Source: Streptomyces sp. NBC_00448 (GTDB lineage: Bacteria > Actinomycetota > Actinomycetes > Streptomycetales > Streptomycetaceae). From it: a DNA stretch of 64,000 nt. The DNA is taken from assembly GCF_036014115.1 (NCBI RefSeq), contig NZ_CP107913.1, forward strand, positions 7,433,501-7,497,500. The letters are read 5' to 3'. This document shows, in pieces, positions 55,454-64,000 of this stretch; positions within the stretch are counted from its first letter, which is position 1, and each line of letters starts with the position of its first letter. The notes below the pieces were generated by a model. That model had not been told where the DNA came from and did no database searches. It was given only the letters and a program-made list of their open reading frames with translations. The position numbers and the translations under genes were made by a program.

Positions 55454-56506
55454 TCACCCGCTGACAGCGGCGCCGTCCGCCACGGCGCCGCCCGCCGCAG
55501 CCGTCCCGTCCGCTGCCCCGGACGCGCGTGCGCGCAGGCAGCTCGCGGCCAGTTCGTCGGCCCCGATCTGCGCCTCGTGGGTGCCGTGGTGCCCGCAGGC
55601 GAACGCCCCCGAGACCGAACCGGCCAGCGCGCACTGGTCGAGGTCGCCGCCGTCGAAGAGGGTGTGCAGGAAGGCGGTGACATACGCGTCGCCCGCGCCG
55701 TTGCTGTCCACCACCGGCCGTTCGGGGCGGACCGCGGGAACGTGCCGGACCAGGTCGGGCCGGGCGCGGTCCAGGACGTACGAACCGTCGGCGCCGTCGG
55801 TGGCCACCGCCAGCCGGGCCCGGCCGCGGGCGACGATGTCGCGCAGCACGTCGGCCACCCCCTCCTTGACGGTGGCGGCGCTCATGAACACGTAGTCGGC
55901 GCCGTACGCCCACGGGTGGGCCGACGGGTCCGCGCCGTCCCAGGTGTGCAGGTCGGTCGACACGGGCACACCGCGCCGGCGGGCCGCGTCGAACAGCTCG
56001 CGGTTGACGTGCGAGCGGGCCAGGTACACATGCCGGGCCCGGTCCAGGTACGGGCCGCAGAAGGAGAGCGGCATCAGCAGGTCGGCGGGGTGCCGGCCGT
56101 CGAAGAAGGAGAACCTGCGGCCTTCGGCGTCGACCAGGTTGACGCTGCGCGGGGTGCCGGCGGGGGCCACCAGGTGGTCGAAGTCCAGGCCGACCGCCGC
56201 GTACTTGGCGAGGATCATCCGGCCGGGCGCGTCGTCGCCGAGGAAGTCCACGAACTTGGTGCGGCGGCCGAGCGCGTGGAAGCCCAGCGCCACGCCGTTG
56301 CCGGTGTGCGCGACGTAGTCACGGACCGGCGGCACCGACACCGAGTCGCTGCCGGGGATCTTCAGCTCGTCGACCCGGACGATGGTGTCGATGCCGCTAC
56401 CGCCGACGACCAGGACGTCATAACGATCGGCCGCTCCGCCGGCCTCGATCCCGGCCCCGGTTCCGGTTCCGCGGTCGGCTCCGGTGCCCTCGGTGCTGTC
56501 GTCCAC
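55454..56506 (-). CDS. PfkB-family carbohydrate kinase
   Basis: A 350-residue ribokinase-like sugar kinase. The N-terminal glycine motif is GGSGIDTIVRVDEL near 36, and the second PfkB signature with the catalytic Asp is DSNGAGDAYVTAF near 285. The first 25 residues are Gly/Ala-rich and the last 25 are Ala/Gly-rich, neither being part of the fold. The sugar is not readable from the sequence. It ends 61 bp from the convergent ABC transporter gene. Confidence 0.87.
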   Translation of the reverse strand: MDDSTEGTGADRGTGTGAGIEAGGAADRYDVLVVGGSGIDTIVRVDELKIPGSDSVSVPPVRDYVAHTGNGVALGFHALGRRTKFVDFLGDDAPGRMILAKYAAVGLDFDHLVAPAGTPRSVNLVDAEGRRFSFFDGRHPADLLMPLSFCGPYLDRARHVYLARSHVNRELFDAARRRGVPVSTDLHTWDGADPSAHPWAYGADYVFMSAATVKEGVADVLRDIVARGRARLAVATDGADGSYVLDRARPDLVRHVPAVRPERPVVDSNGAGDAYVTAFLHTLFDGGDLDQCALAGSVSGAFACGHHGTHEAQIGADELAASCLRARASGAADGTAAAGGAVADGAAVSG

Positions 56507-56608
56507 GGCCCATCCCCCCGGTTCGGTGTGTGCCGATCACCTTACGACCCGGGGGTGCGGGAGGGAGCGGATCAGGCCGTCACCGGGGGCCTGCCGGCGG
56601 GGGCGCGG

Positions 56609-57031
56609 TCAGCTCTCGGCGGGGGCCATCCGCAGCGAGATCGAGTTGATGCAGTAGCGCTGGTCGGTGGGGGTCGGATACCCCTCGCCCTCGAAGACGT
56701 GGCCCAGGTGCGAGCCGCAGTTCGCGCAGCGCACCTCCACCCGCACCATGCCCATCGAGCGGTCCTCGATCAGCTCCACCGCGTCGGAGTCGGCCGGGTC
56801 GTAGAAGGACGGCCAGCCGCAGTGCGACTCGAACTTCGTGTCCGACCGGAACAGCTCCGCGCCGCAGGCCCGGCAGGAGTAGACGCCCTCGGTCTTGGTG
56901 TCGGTGTACTCACCGGTGAACGGGCGCTCGGTGCCGGCCTGGCGCAGCACCGCGTACTCCTGCGGCGACAGCTCGGAGCGCCACTGCTCGTCGGTCTTGT
57001 CGACCTGGTACTTGCGCGCATCCTGCGACAT
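56609..57031 (-). CDS. msrB: Peptide-methionine (R)-S-oxide reductase
   Basis: Reduces the R-form of methionine sulfoxide in proteins. The 140-residue protein has the two zinc CxxC pairs (CRACG near 52 and CANCGSHLGHVF near 103) and the catalytic Cys in RYCINSIS near 128. It begins 30 bp after murC on the same strand and is probably cotranscribed with it. Confidence 0.96.
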   Translation of the reverse strand: MSQDARKYQVDKTDEQWRSELSPQEYAVLRQAGTERPFTGEYTDTKTEGVYSCRACGAELFRSDTKFESHCGWPSFYDPADSDAVELIEDRSMGMVRVEVRCANCGSHLGHVFEGEGYPTPTDQRYCINSISLRMAPAES

Positions 57032-57061
57032 GTGAACCTCCTCAGTCGGCCTCGGACGGCC

Positions 57062-58501
57062 TCAGTCGGCGAGCCGGGCGAGAATCAGGGGACCGAGGTC
57101 CGTCACGTCACCCGCCCCCATGGTGAGAACGAGATCACCGGGCTTCGCCATTCCCGCCACCTGCTCCACGGCCGCGTCCCGGTCGTGCACGGCGGTCACG
57201 TCGGCGCCCGCGGTCCGGGCCGCGGCCACGATCAGCTCGCTGGTGACGCCGGGGATCGGGTCCTCACGGGCCGGGTAGATGTCCAGCACCAGCGAGGCGT
57301 CCGCCAGGGCCAGCGCGCCGCCCATCTCGGTGCCCAGCTCCTTCGTACGGCTGAACAGGTGCGGCTGGAAGACCACCAGCACCCGGCCGCCGCCGCCCGC
57401 CGCGGCGCCGTCCGGCCCGGAGGCGGTGGTCGTGGCCTGGCGGATCGCGGCCAGGTCGGCGGCCATCTCCGTCGGGTGGTGCGCGTAGGAGTCGATCACC
57501 TGTACGCCCGCGGCCTCGCCCTTGAGCTGGAGGCGGCGCTTGACGCCGGTGTACTTCGCCAGCGCGGACGCCAGGTTGCGGGCCGGGGCGCCGGCCGCGA
57601 TGCCCGCGGCGAGCGCCGCGACCGCGTTGTGCGCGTAGTGGCTGCCGGGCACGGACACCGTGAAGGTGAGCATCCGGCCGTCGAGCAGCACGCTGACCTC
57701 GCTGGTCAGGCCGCGCGGGTTGATCCGGGTGATACGGACGTCGGCGCCCTCGGCCTCGCCGACGGTCACCACGTTCAGACCGCCGACGTCCCGGACCCGG
57801 GCGGTCAGCTCGACCGCGCCGGGCTGGTCGGCCGAGACCACCAGGGTGCCGCCGGGCCGCACCTTGCCGACGAACTCCTCGAAGGACTCGTACACCTCCT
57901 CCAGGGAGGCGTAGTTGGCGTGGTGGTCCAGCTCGACGTTGAGCACCACCGCGACCTGCGGGGCGTACCGGTGGAAGCTGCGGTCGGACTCGTCGGCCTC
58001 GGCGACGAAGATCCCGCCGCCGCCGTGGTGCGCGTTGGACCCCGGCGCGTCCAGGTCGCCGCCGATCGCGTACGACGGCTCCAGACCCAGCGAGGTCAGC
58101 GCGACCGCGAGCATCGAGGTGGTGGTGGTCTTGCCGTGGGTGCCCGCCACCGCGATCGGGACGGTGCCCGCCATCAGCGCGGCCAGCGCGTCGCTGCGGT
58201 GCACCACGGGCAGCCCGCGCTCGCGGGCCGCGACCAGCTCCGGGTTCTCCGCGCGGATCGCGCTGGACACGACCACGGCCGACGCGTCGGGCGCGAGGTG
58301 TGCCGCGTCGTGGCCGATGTGCACGGTGGCACCCAGCGCCCGCAGCGCCTGCGCGGTCTCGGAGTCCTTCGAGTCGCTGCCGGCCACCCGCGCCCCCCGC
58401 TGGGCGAGGATCTTCGCGATCCCCGACATCCCGGCGCCGCCGATGCCGATGAAGTGCGGTCGGTCCAGGTCGGGGGGTACGGGCGGGCCGGACGGGCTCA
58501 T
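57062..58501 (-). CDS. murC: UDP-N-acetylmuramate-L-alanine ligase
   Basis: Adds L-alanine to UDP-MurNAc in peptidoglycan synthesis, using ATP. 479 residues: N-terminal UDP-binding GIGGAGMSGIAKIL near 20, the ATP P-loop GTHGKTTTTSML near 118 and HHPTEM near 345. ATG 58501 has GGAG eight bases upstream. An in-frame ATG at 58532 would add ten residues. This murC stands apart from a division/wall cluster, next to msrB. Confidence 0.96.
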   Translation of the reverse strand: MSPSGPPVPPDLDRPHFIGIGGAGMSGIAKILAQRGARVAGSDSKDSETAQALRALGATVHIGHDAAHLAPDASAVVVSSAIRAENPELVAARERGLPVVHRSDALAALMAGTVPIAVAGTHGKTTTTSMLAVALTSLGLEPSYAIGGDLDAPGSNAHHGGGGIFVAEADESDRSFHRYAPQVAVVLNVELDHHANYASLEEVYESFEEFVGKVRPGGTLVVSADQPGAVELTARVRDVGGLNVVTVGEAEGADVRITRINPRGLTSEVSVLLDGRMLTFTVSVPGSHYAHNAVAALAAGIAAGAPARNLASALAKYTGVKRRLQLKGEAAGVQVIDSYAHHPTEMAADLAAIRQATTTASGPDGAAAGGGGRVLVVFQPHLFSRTKELGTEMGGALALADASLVLDIYPAREDPIPGVTSELIVAAARTAGADVTAVHDRDAAVEQVAGMAKPGDLVLTMGAGDVTDLGPLILARLAD

Positions 58502-58593
58502 GCGCGGGTCTCCAGAGGGTGGTACGTCCATGTTCCGAAGCCCCGATTGTGACACTAGTGCTGTGTAGTTTTCTTGACGGGAGTGCCGCCGGC

Positions 58594-59061
58594 TCAGTCG
58601 TGCTGCGCGAACAGCTTCAGCACGGGCACGCCCACCTTGTGCCGGGCCCGTGAGGTCCAGTCGCGGTGGAAGAACTCCTCCACGAAGTGCGGCGCGGTCA
58701 GCACCACCACCTCGTCGGCCTGGTGCTCCTCCACCACCGCCTTCAGCTTGTCCAGCGGGTGGCTCTCCACCACCTCGCCCTCGGCCGGCACCCCGGCGGC
58801 CCGCAGCGCCTCCACGGAGTGCGCGAGGGAGCGCTCGGCGGGCGGAAAGGCGTCCTGGCCCTCCGGCACCTCGTTCTCCCGGGCGGCGTCGTCGAGGTAG
58901 CCGAGCGCCACGTCGTCCACGGCGCGCAGCAGGCGGTCCTGGTCGCCGCGGGGCTGCATGAGCACGACGAAGGAGACCTGCTCGTCGCCGTGGAGCGTGG
59001 TGACCAGCTCCACATCGGCCGCGGCGAGCGGCTTCTCGATCATGAGTACGGTCGTGAACAC
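58594..59061 (-). CDS. Small alpha/beta protein of unknown function, UspA-like
   Basis: 155 residues with alternating beta strands and helices and a C-terminal VVVLTAPHFVEEFFHRDW segment, then VPVLKLF. The pattern resembles a universal-stress-protein fold, but no ATP motif is clear. GTG 59061 is used because GAAGGA lies seven bases before it. An ATG at 59103 would add a charged start without a ribosome-binding site. It is 92 bp upstream of murC on the same strand. I do not recognise a function. Confidence 0.65.
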   Translation of the reverse strand: MFTTVLMIEKPLAAADVELVTTLHGDEQVSFVVLMQPRGDQDRLLRAVDDVALGYLDDAARENEVPEGQDAFPPAERSLAHSVEALRAAGVPAEGEVVESHPLDKLKAVVEEHQADEVVVLTAPHFVEEFFHRDWTSRARHKVGVPVLKLFAQHD

Positions 59062-59190
59062 GGACGCGTCCTTCTCTCTCGCGAACGAGGCCCCGATCTT
59101 CACCGGGCGCCGATTCCATTCTTCCCGCGGTTCGCGAAGCGGAACGAACGAATCCGCTTTTTTCCGCCGCGCGTCCCCCGGGAGAGTGCC

Positions 59191-59961
59191 TTATGCCGTG
59201 ACCTGCGCCTCCGTCTGCTTGACGTAGCGGGTGAACAGGAAGCCGTCCTCCTCCAGAACCGACACCGGTACGAACCGGGCCGGACCGGCGACACCTGGCC
59301 CGTTCATGATCCGCGGCGCGTCACCGCCGACGGCGAACGGTGCCACCGTCAGGCACAGCTCGTCCACCACCCCGGCCGCCGCGAACTGTGCGAGCACCCG
59401 CGGGCCGCCCTCGTGCAGCAGCCGGGACAGGCCCAACGCGGCCAGTTCGCGCACCGCGCGGGCCGGGTCCACGCCGTCGCCGTCCCCGGCGACCACCACC
59501 CGCGCTCCCGCGGCTTCGGCCGCGGCCAGCTCCTTGCGGTCCGCGCCCGCGCCGGTCAGCACCAGCGTCGGCGTGGTCGCGGCCGTGAACAGCGGTGCCG
59601 CGAAGTCCAGGTCGAGCCGCCGGCTGATCACGGCGATGGCCGGAGCCGGGGTCTGGCCGTCCGCCGCGCGCCGTTCGGCGAACGACGGCCGGGCCTTTCC
59701 GGGCCGGTACCCCTCGTTCCTGACCGTCTCCGCGCCGACCACGACCGCGTCGGCCAGGGCGCGCAGGGTGCCGAAGATCCGCATGTCGGCGGCCGAGGAG
59801 AGCGCGGTCGACGTGCCGTCGTGGGTCGCCGCGCCGTCGAGCGAGGAGACCATGTTCGCCCGCAGATACGGGCCCGCCTCCCGCGGGGGGTACGCGTAGG
59901 TGTGCACCAGGTCCACCGGGTTCGCCGTGTCCGGTCCTGGCGGGGGGAACAGTTGCTGCAT
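59191..59961 (-). CDS. RibD C-terminal domain reductase (pyrimidine reductase family)
   Basis: 256 residues of the riboflavin-specific reductase/dihydrofolate-reductase-like fold, without the deaminase half of RibD. Motifs include RANMVSSLDGAAT near 33, DAVVVGAETVRNEGY near 71 and LLHEGGPRVLAQF near 180. It could reduce a ribosylamino-pyrimidine in riboflavin or a related deazaflavin pathway. No rib genes are adjacent. Divergent from zapE. Confidence 0.85.
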   Translation of the reverse strand: MQQLFPPPGPDTANPVDLVHTYAYPPREAGPYLRANMVSSLDGAATHDGTSTALSSAADMRIFGTLRALADAVVVGAETVRNEGYRPGKARPSFAERRAADGQTPAPAIAVISRRLDLDFAAPLFTAATTPTLVLTGAGADRKELAAAEAAGARVVVAGDGDGVDPARAVRELAALGLSRLLHEGGPRVLAQFAAAGVVDELCLTVAPFAVGGDAPRIMNGPGVAGPARFVPVSVLEEDGFLFTRYVKQTEAQVTA

Positions 59962-60111
59962 TTTTGCAGTCTCCCACCCGCCGGCCCGTCACCTCGCGCC
60001 GCGCCGTGCCGGAATCGCCCACCTGGTCACGTCCGGCGGCCGAGTGCCCTCCTTCGCCCGCCCGCCACCCGTGCGCGGGACGCCGGGCCCCTACCGGTAG
60101 GGTGGGATGTC

Positions 60112-61179
60112 GTGCCAGGGGATGTCGCCGCAGGAATAGCCGCACCGGTCGCGCTCACGGAGCGTGACCCGCACCTGGATGCCGGGCGGCTGCTCGCCGA
60201 GCTGGTGCCCCCGCCGCGGTTCGACTCCGTGCGCTTCTCGACCTACGTCCCGGACCCGGCGCAGCCCAGCCAGTCCCGTGCGGTGCGCGCGCTGGAGGAG
60301 TTCGCGGCCGGGCTCGGCGGACCCGCGCAGGGAACCGCCCGGCGCAGGTGGTTCCGCGGCAAGGCGCCCGAGCGGCCCGCGACCCCCGGCGGGATCTACC
60401 TGGACGGCGGCTACGGCGTCGGCAAGACGCACCTGCTCGCGTCGCTGTGGCACGCCACCGACGCGCCGCCCGCGCAGAAGGCGTTCGGCACGTTCGTGGA
60501 GCTGACCAACCTGGTGGGCGCGCTCGGGTTCCGCCCGGCCGTCGACGCGCTCAGCTCCCACCGCCTGGTCTGCATCGACGAGTTCGAGCTGGACGACCCG
60601 GGCGACACCGTCCTGGTCTCCACGCTGCTGGCCCGGCTCGCCGCGGCCGGGGTACGGCTCGCCGCGACCTCCAACACGCTGCCCGGCAAGCTCGGCGAGG
60701 GCCGGTTCGCCGCCGCCGACTTCATGCGGGAGATCCAGGGGCTGTCCGAGAGGTTCACCTCGCTGCGGATCGACGGGGACGACTACCGGCACCGGGGGCT
60801 GCCGCAGGCGCCCGACCCGTACACCGACGAGCAGGTCACCGCGGCCGCCGCCCGTACGCCCGGTGCGGCGCTCGACAACTTCGGGCCGCTCGCGGAGCAC
60901 CTCGCGAAGGTGCATCCCAGCAGGTACGGGGCCCTCGTCGACGGGATCGACGCGGTTTTCCTGCGGGGGGTGCGGCAGGTGACGGACCAGGCCGCCGCGT
61001 TGCGTCTGGTGGTGCTCGCCGACCGGCTCTACGACCGTGAGGTGCCCGTGATGGCCTCCGGGGTGCCCTTCGACCAGCTCTTCTCCGCGGAGATGCTCCG
61101 CGGGGGGTACCGGAAGAAGTACTTCCGGGCCGTCTCACGCCTTACCTCGCTGGCTCGCGAAGCTTCTCGGTTGGCCTGA
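60112..61179 (+). CDS. zapE: ZapE/AFG1-like AAA+ ATPase
   Basis: 355 residues. Walker A GGYGVGKTHLL near 100 and Walker B LVCIDEFELDDPGD near 154 match the AFG1 family. In E. coli ZapE acts at the division ring; in actinobacteria the role is not settled. GTG 60112 is fixed by frame, with ATG-free upstream sequence and GGTGGG before it. The stop is followed at once by copy B of the dispersed repeat. Confidence 0.9.
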   Translation: MPGDVAAGIAAPVALTERDPHLDAGRLLAELVPPPRFDSVRFSTYVPDPAQPSQSRAVRALEEFAAGLGGPAQGTARRRWFRGKAPERPATPGGIYLDGGYGVGKTHLLASLWHATDAPPAQKAFGTFVELTNLVGALGFRPAVDALSSHRLVCIDEFELDDPGDTVLVSTLLARLAAAGVRLAATSNTLPGKLGEGRFAAADFMREIQGLSERFTSLRIDGDDYRHRGLPQAPDPYTDEQVTAAAARTPGAALDNFGPLAEHLAKVHPSRYGALVDGIDAVFLRGVRQVTDQAAALRLVVLADRLYDREVPVMASGVPFDQLFSAEMLRGGYRKKYFRAVSRLTSLAREASRLA

Positions 61180-61182
61180 CCC

Positions 61183-61282
61183 CCCGGGGTGGGTGGTGCT
61201 GTCGGTTGAGGGACCACCTGCCGGTGGGGGCTTGTCGCGCCGTTCTCCCCCTGGCTTCGCCGGGAGGTACCCCCAGCGCCCC
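61183..61282 (-). repeat. Dispersed intergenic repeat, copy B
   Basis: Inverted relative to copy A at 52640-52757. The reverse complement of 61202-61275 aligns with 52655-52732 with few gaps. It lies in the 170-bp gap between zapE and the PPK2 gene, close after the zapE stop. Confidence 0.75.
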
Positions 61283-61349
61283 TGAGTATGTGCGGCTCCT
61301 TCCGCGAGATGAACGGGCGGCCCGGGCGGAATGGACGGAGGATCGGGTC

Positions 61350-62198
61350 ATGGCGAAGAAACTGCGTACGCTGCTGCGCGTGGAGCCGGGCAGCGGCCCC
61401 GTGGACCTGTCGGCGTACGACCCGCGGGGGACCCCGGGCGGCCCGAAGAACAAGAAGCACGGCCTCGCCGAGATCGAGCGGATGCGCCCGCACCTCGCCG
61501 AACTGCAGGAGCGGCTGTTCGCGCAGAGCGCCGTGGGCGGCGACCAGCGCCGCGTGCTGCTGGTGCTGCAGGGCATGGACACCTCCGGCAAGGGCGGCAC
61601 CGTCAAGCACGTGGTGTCGGGGCTGAACCCGGCCGGCCTGCGGGTGCGCGCGTTCAAGGCGCCCACCGCGGAGGAGCGCCGCCACAACTTCCTGTGGCGC
61701 ATCCGCAGAGCGCTCCCGCACCCCGGCGAGATCGGCGTCTTCGACCGCTCGCACTACGAGGACGTGCTGATCGTCAGGGTGCACGACATGGTGCCCCGGT
61801 CGGTCTGGAGCCGTCGCTACGCCGCGATCAACCGGTTCGAGCAGTCGCTCACCGACGGCGGGGTGACCGTGCTGAAGGTCTTCCTGCACATCAGCCCCCA
61901 GGAGCAGCGGGCCCGGCTGCTGGCCCGGCTGGACCGGCCGGACAAGCACTGGAAGTTCAGCCCGACCGACGTCGAGGAACGCGAGCGGTGGCCGGACTAC
62001 CAGGAGGCGTACCAGGTGGCGCTGGAGCGGTGCTCGACCGAGGCCGCGCCCTGGTACGTCGTGCCGGCCGACCGCAAGTGGTACCGGAACTGGGCGATCA
62101 GCCGGCTGCTGCTGGAGCACCTGGAGCGGATCGACCCGGCGTACCCGCAACCGGATCTGGACGTGGACAAGTACCGCAAGCTACTGCTCGCCACCTGA
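61350..62198 (+). CDS. Polyphosphate kinase 2 family protein
   Basis: 282 residues. PPK2 enzymes move phosphate between polyphosphate and nucleotides. Walker A GMDTSGKGG at residues 75-83, the lid segment HNFLWRIRRALP near 111 and Walker B DRSHYEDVLIVRV near 133 are all present. The single-domain size fits class I or III. The donor and acceptor (ADP, AMP or GDP) cannot be read. ATG 61350 has GGAGGAT before it. Its last 101 bases are overlapped, antisense, by the tail of the zinc-ribbon gene. Confidence 0.9.
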   Translation: MAKKLRTLLRVEPGSGPVDLSAYDPRGTPGGPKNKKHGLAEIERMRPHLAELQERLFAQSAVGGDQRRVLLVLQGMDTSGKGGTVKHVVSGLNPAGLRVRAFKAPTAEERRHNFLWRIRRALPHPGEIGVFDRSHYEDVLIVRVHDMVPRSVWSRRYAAINRFEQSLTDGGVTVLKVFLHISPQEQRARLLARLDRPDKHWKFSPTDVEERERWPDYQEAYQVALERCSTEAAPWYVVPADRKWYRNWAISRLLLEHLERIDPAYPQPDLDVDKYRKLLLAT

Positions 62199-62394
62199 CC
62201 CCGCCCGCGGCCCAGCCCGAGCAGGCGGTGCGCTGGGCCTCCTGCCACGCGCAGACCGGGCAGAGCGTCGCGCCCTTGGTTCTGTTGGGGTACTCGGTGG
62301 GTTCACCGCACAGCACGCAGTCGGCGCGGGGCTCCGTCGGGTCGTCCGCGGGGTCGTCGGGTGCGGGCCGCTGGTCCGGGTGCGTGTCGCTCAT
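62098..62394 (-). CDS. Small zinc-ribbon protein coupled to treZ
   Basis: 98 residues. Two CxxC pairs (CVLCGEP near 29 and CPVCAWQEAQR near 49) form a zinc ribbon. The start codon overlaps the treZ stop (ATGA at 62391-62394), so it is translated with treZ. Relatives remembered from Streptomyces end soon after the second CxxC. Here an Arg/Pro/Ala-rich tail of about 40 residues runs on into DNA antisense to the PPK2 gene. Either the tail is real or a frameshift removed the original stop. The function is unknown. Confidence 0.6.
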   Translation of the reverse strand: MSDTHPDQRPAPDDPADDPTEPRADCVLCGEPTEYPNRTKGATLCPVCAWQEAQRTACSGWAAGGVRWRAVACGTCPRPDPVAGTPGRSAPGAPAAAG

Positions 62395-64000
62395 CCCTCC
62401 ACGGTAGTCCGCCCGGGGGCCGTGTCGCGGGCGCGCAGCACCGCCGCACCGCGCGCGGGGAGCTGGACGGCCGGGCCGGGCAGGGTGCGGCAGGCCGGGC
62501 GCGCCAGCAGGATGTCGCAGGGCGTGTTGAGCGGGATGCGCGCGGGGGCGTCGGAGAAGTTCACCAGCACGCGGAAGGGCCCGCGGGCGATCCGCAGCGT
62601 CCGGCCGCCGGCGGTGGCGGTGACCGTGTCCAACTGGGGCGAGGTCAGCGCGGGTTCGGCCCGGCGCAGGGCGATCAGGGCCCGGTACCACTCCAGCAGT
62701 TCGCGGTGCGCGGGCTTCTCGGCCTCCGCCCAGTCCAGGCAGGAGCGGTTCCGGGTGGCCGGGTCCTGCGGGTCGGGCACGTCCTCCTCGGCCCAGCCGT
62801 GCTCGGCGAACTCCCGCCGCCGCCCCCGGGTGATGGCCGCGGCCAGCTCCGGGTCGTCGTGGTCGGTGAAGAACTGCCAGGGCGTGGTCGCCCCCCACTC
62901 CTCGCCCATGAACAGCATCGGGGTGAACGGCGAGGTCAGCACCAGCGCGGCGGCGGTGCCGAGCTGCCGCGCGGTCAGCCGGTCGCCGGTCGCGCGGTTG
63001 CCGACCTGGTCGTGGGTCTGGGCGTAGCCCAGCAGGCGGTGCGCGGGCACCGTCGGCACGTCCAGCGGGCGCCCGTGGTGGCGGCCGCGGAAGGACGACC
63101 AGGTGCCGTCGTGGAAGAAGCCGTGGGTGAGCACCTTCGCGAGGGCGGCGGGGCCGGCCGCGGCGAAGTCGGCGTAGTAGCCCTGCGCCTCGCCGGTGAC
63201 CGCGGTGTGCACCGCGTGGTGGAAGTCGTCGTTCCACTGCGCGTGCAGGCCCAGGCCGCCGGCCTCGCGCGGCGCGGTGGTGTGCGGGTCGTTCAGGTCG
63301 GACTCGGCGATCAGGAACAGCGGGCGGCCGAGCGCGGCCGACAGCCCGTCCACGGCGGTGGACAGCTCCTCCAGGAAGTGCAGCGCGCGGGTGTCGACCA
63401 GCGCGTGCACCGCGTCCAGCCGCAGGCCGTCGAGGCGGTAGTCGCGCAGCCAGGCCAGCGCGCTGCCGATCAGGAAGTCCCGCACCTCGTCGGAGCCGGG
63501 CGCGTCGAGGTTGACCGCGTCGCCCCAGGGGGTGTGGTGCCGGTCGGTGAAGTACGGGCCGAACGGCGGCAGGTGGTTGCCCGAGGGGCCGAGGTGGTTG
63601 TGCACCACGTCCAGCACGACGCCCAGGCCGTGCGCGTGTGCCGCGTCGACAAAGCGCTTCATCGCATCGGGGCCGCCGTAGGGCTCGTGCACCGCCCACA
63701 GCGACACGCCTTCGTACCCCCATCCGTTGGTGCCGGGGAAGGGGCAGACCGGCATCAGCTCCACATGGGTGATGCCGAGCCTGGCCAGGTGGGACAGCCG
63801 CTCCACCGCCGCGTCGAAGGTGCCCTCGCTGGTGAAGGTGCCGACGTGCAGCTCGTAGAGCACCGCGCCCGGCAGCCCGCGGCCCGGCCACGGCGATCTC
63901 CACCCGTAGGCGTCCTGGTCGACCACCGCGCTCGGTCCGTCCGGGCCGTCCGGCTGCCGCCGCGAGCGCGGGTCCGGCAGCGGCTGCCCGCCGTCGACCC
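62391..64000 (-). CDS. treZ: Malto-oligosyltrehalose trehalohydrolase, 5' end off window
   Basis: A GH13 enzyme that releases trehalose from maltooligosyl-trehalose made by TreY. 535 residues are visible. The four GH13 regions appear in order: DVVHNH, GLRLDAVHA, IAESDLNDP and QTHDQVGNR. The frame stays open to base 64000, so the N-terminal beta domain is truncated by the window edge. A methionine at 63926 is internal. The gene overlaps the zinc-ribbon start by four bases. treY and treX should lie beyond the edge. Confidence 0.93.
   Translation of the reverse strand, partial: VDGGQPLPDPRSRRQPDGPDGPSAVVDQDAYGWRSPWPGRGLPGAVLYELHVGTFTSEGTFDAAVERLSHLARLGITHVELMPVCPFPGTNGWGYEGVSLWAVHEPYGGPDAMKRFVDAAHAHGLGVVLDVVHNHLGPSGNHLPPFGPYFTDRHHTPWGDAVNLDAPGSDEVRDFLIGSALAWLRDYRLDGLRLDAVHALVDTRALHFLEELSTAVDGLSAALGRPLFLIAESDLNDPHTTAPREAGGLGLHAQWNDDFHHAVHTAVTGEAQGYYADFAAAGPAALAKVLTHGFFHDGTWSSFRGRHHGRPLDVPTVPAHRLLGYAQTHDQVGNRATGDRLTARQLGTAAALVLTSPFTPMLFMGEEWGATTPWQFFTDHDDPELAAAITRGRRREFAEHGWAEEDVPDPQDPATRNRSCLDWAEAEKPAHRELLEWYRALIALRRAEPALTSPQLDTVTATAGGRTLRIARGPFRVLVNFSDAPARIPLNTPCDILLARPACRTLPGPAVQLPARGAAVLRARDTAPGRTTVEG

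Overview
The window is high-GC actinobacterial DNA, most likely from Streptomyces or a close relative. The evidence is very GC-rich third codon positions, frequent GTG starts, Tat lipoproteins, and a gene order that from memory matches the S. coelicolor chromosome around SCO5975 to SCO6061: arcA-argF, the HTH-MurA gene next to aconitase, ngcEFG-rok7B7-xylFGH, dxs, fadAB, rnd, hemE, hemY-chdC, murC-msrB. No sequence search was run, so family assignments rest on motifs read from the translations.

Layout. 1-3848: end of hen1 overlapping pnkp, an RNA-repair pair. 4058-6387: arginine deiminase and ornithine carbamoyltransferase. 6482-10639: two tandem MuiA-like (DUF4139) proteins. 10912-13851: secreted PL7 polysaccharide lyase and a Tat-exported phospholipase C. 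13977-17184: remains of a polyketide extender-unit locus (methyltransferase, 3' scraps of a crotonyl-CoA carboxylase/reductase and a ketoacyl synthase III fused head to head, intact 3-hydroxyacyl-CoA dehydrogenase and type II thioesterase). 17292-19963: a segment bounded by a 33-bp direct repeat that copies the 3' end of the HTH-MurA gene. It holds an IS5-like element and a DUF4232 lipoprotein. 19947-24592: the HTH-MurA fusion gene and aconitase, divergent, sharing two TATCTC-N6-GAGATA palindromes. 25080-33416: chitobiose/GlcNAc transporter ngcEFG, the ROK regulator rok7B7 and xylose transporter xylFGH. 33677-41233: dxs, amino-acid permease, a DsbA-fold protein without catalytic cysteines, an NlpC/P60 wall hydrolase and an SPFH protein. 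41419-47930 (minus strand): beta-oxidation pair, RNase D, an orphan response regulator and a DUF3000 protein. 48128-52583: haem genes hemE, hemY and chdC plus a DUF4349 lipoprotein. 52640-52972: a dispersed intergenic repeat followed by a 202-bp MITE at the stop codon of a peptidyl-tRNA-hydrolase-like gene. 53725-62198: ABC transporter, PfkB kinase, msrB, murC, a small unknown gene, a reductase, zapE and PPK2. 62098-64000: a small zinc-ribbon gene coupled to treZ, which runs off the window.

Most of the window is core chromosome. Hen1-Pnkp repairs cleaved RNA. NgcEFG/XylFGH with Rok7B7 form a sugar-uptake and carbon-control block that sits beside cell-wall genes. HemE, HemY and ChdC belong to the coproporphyrin-dependent haem route. 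The disturbed part is 13.9-20 kb, where a deletion scar, an insertion sequence and a gene-end duplication lie within 5 kb. That segment, the shared palindromes between the MurA-like gene and aconitase, and the two families of intergenic repeats are the most unusual signals seen. No CRISPR array, tRNA or rRNA gene was seen.
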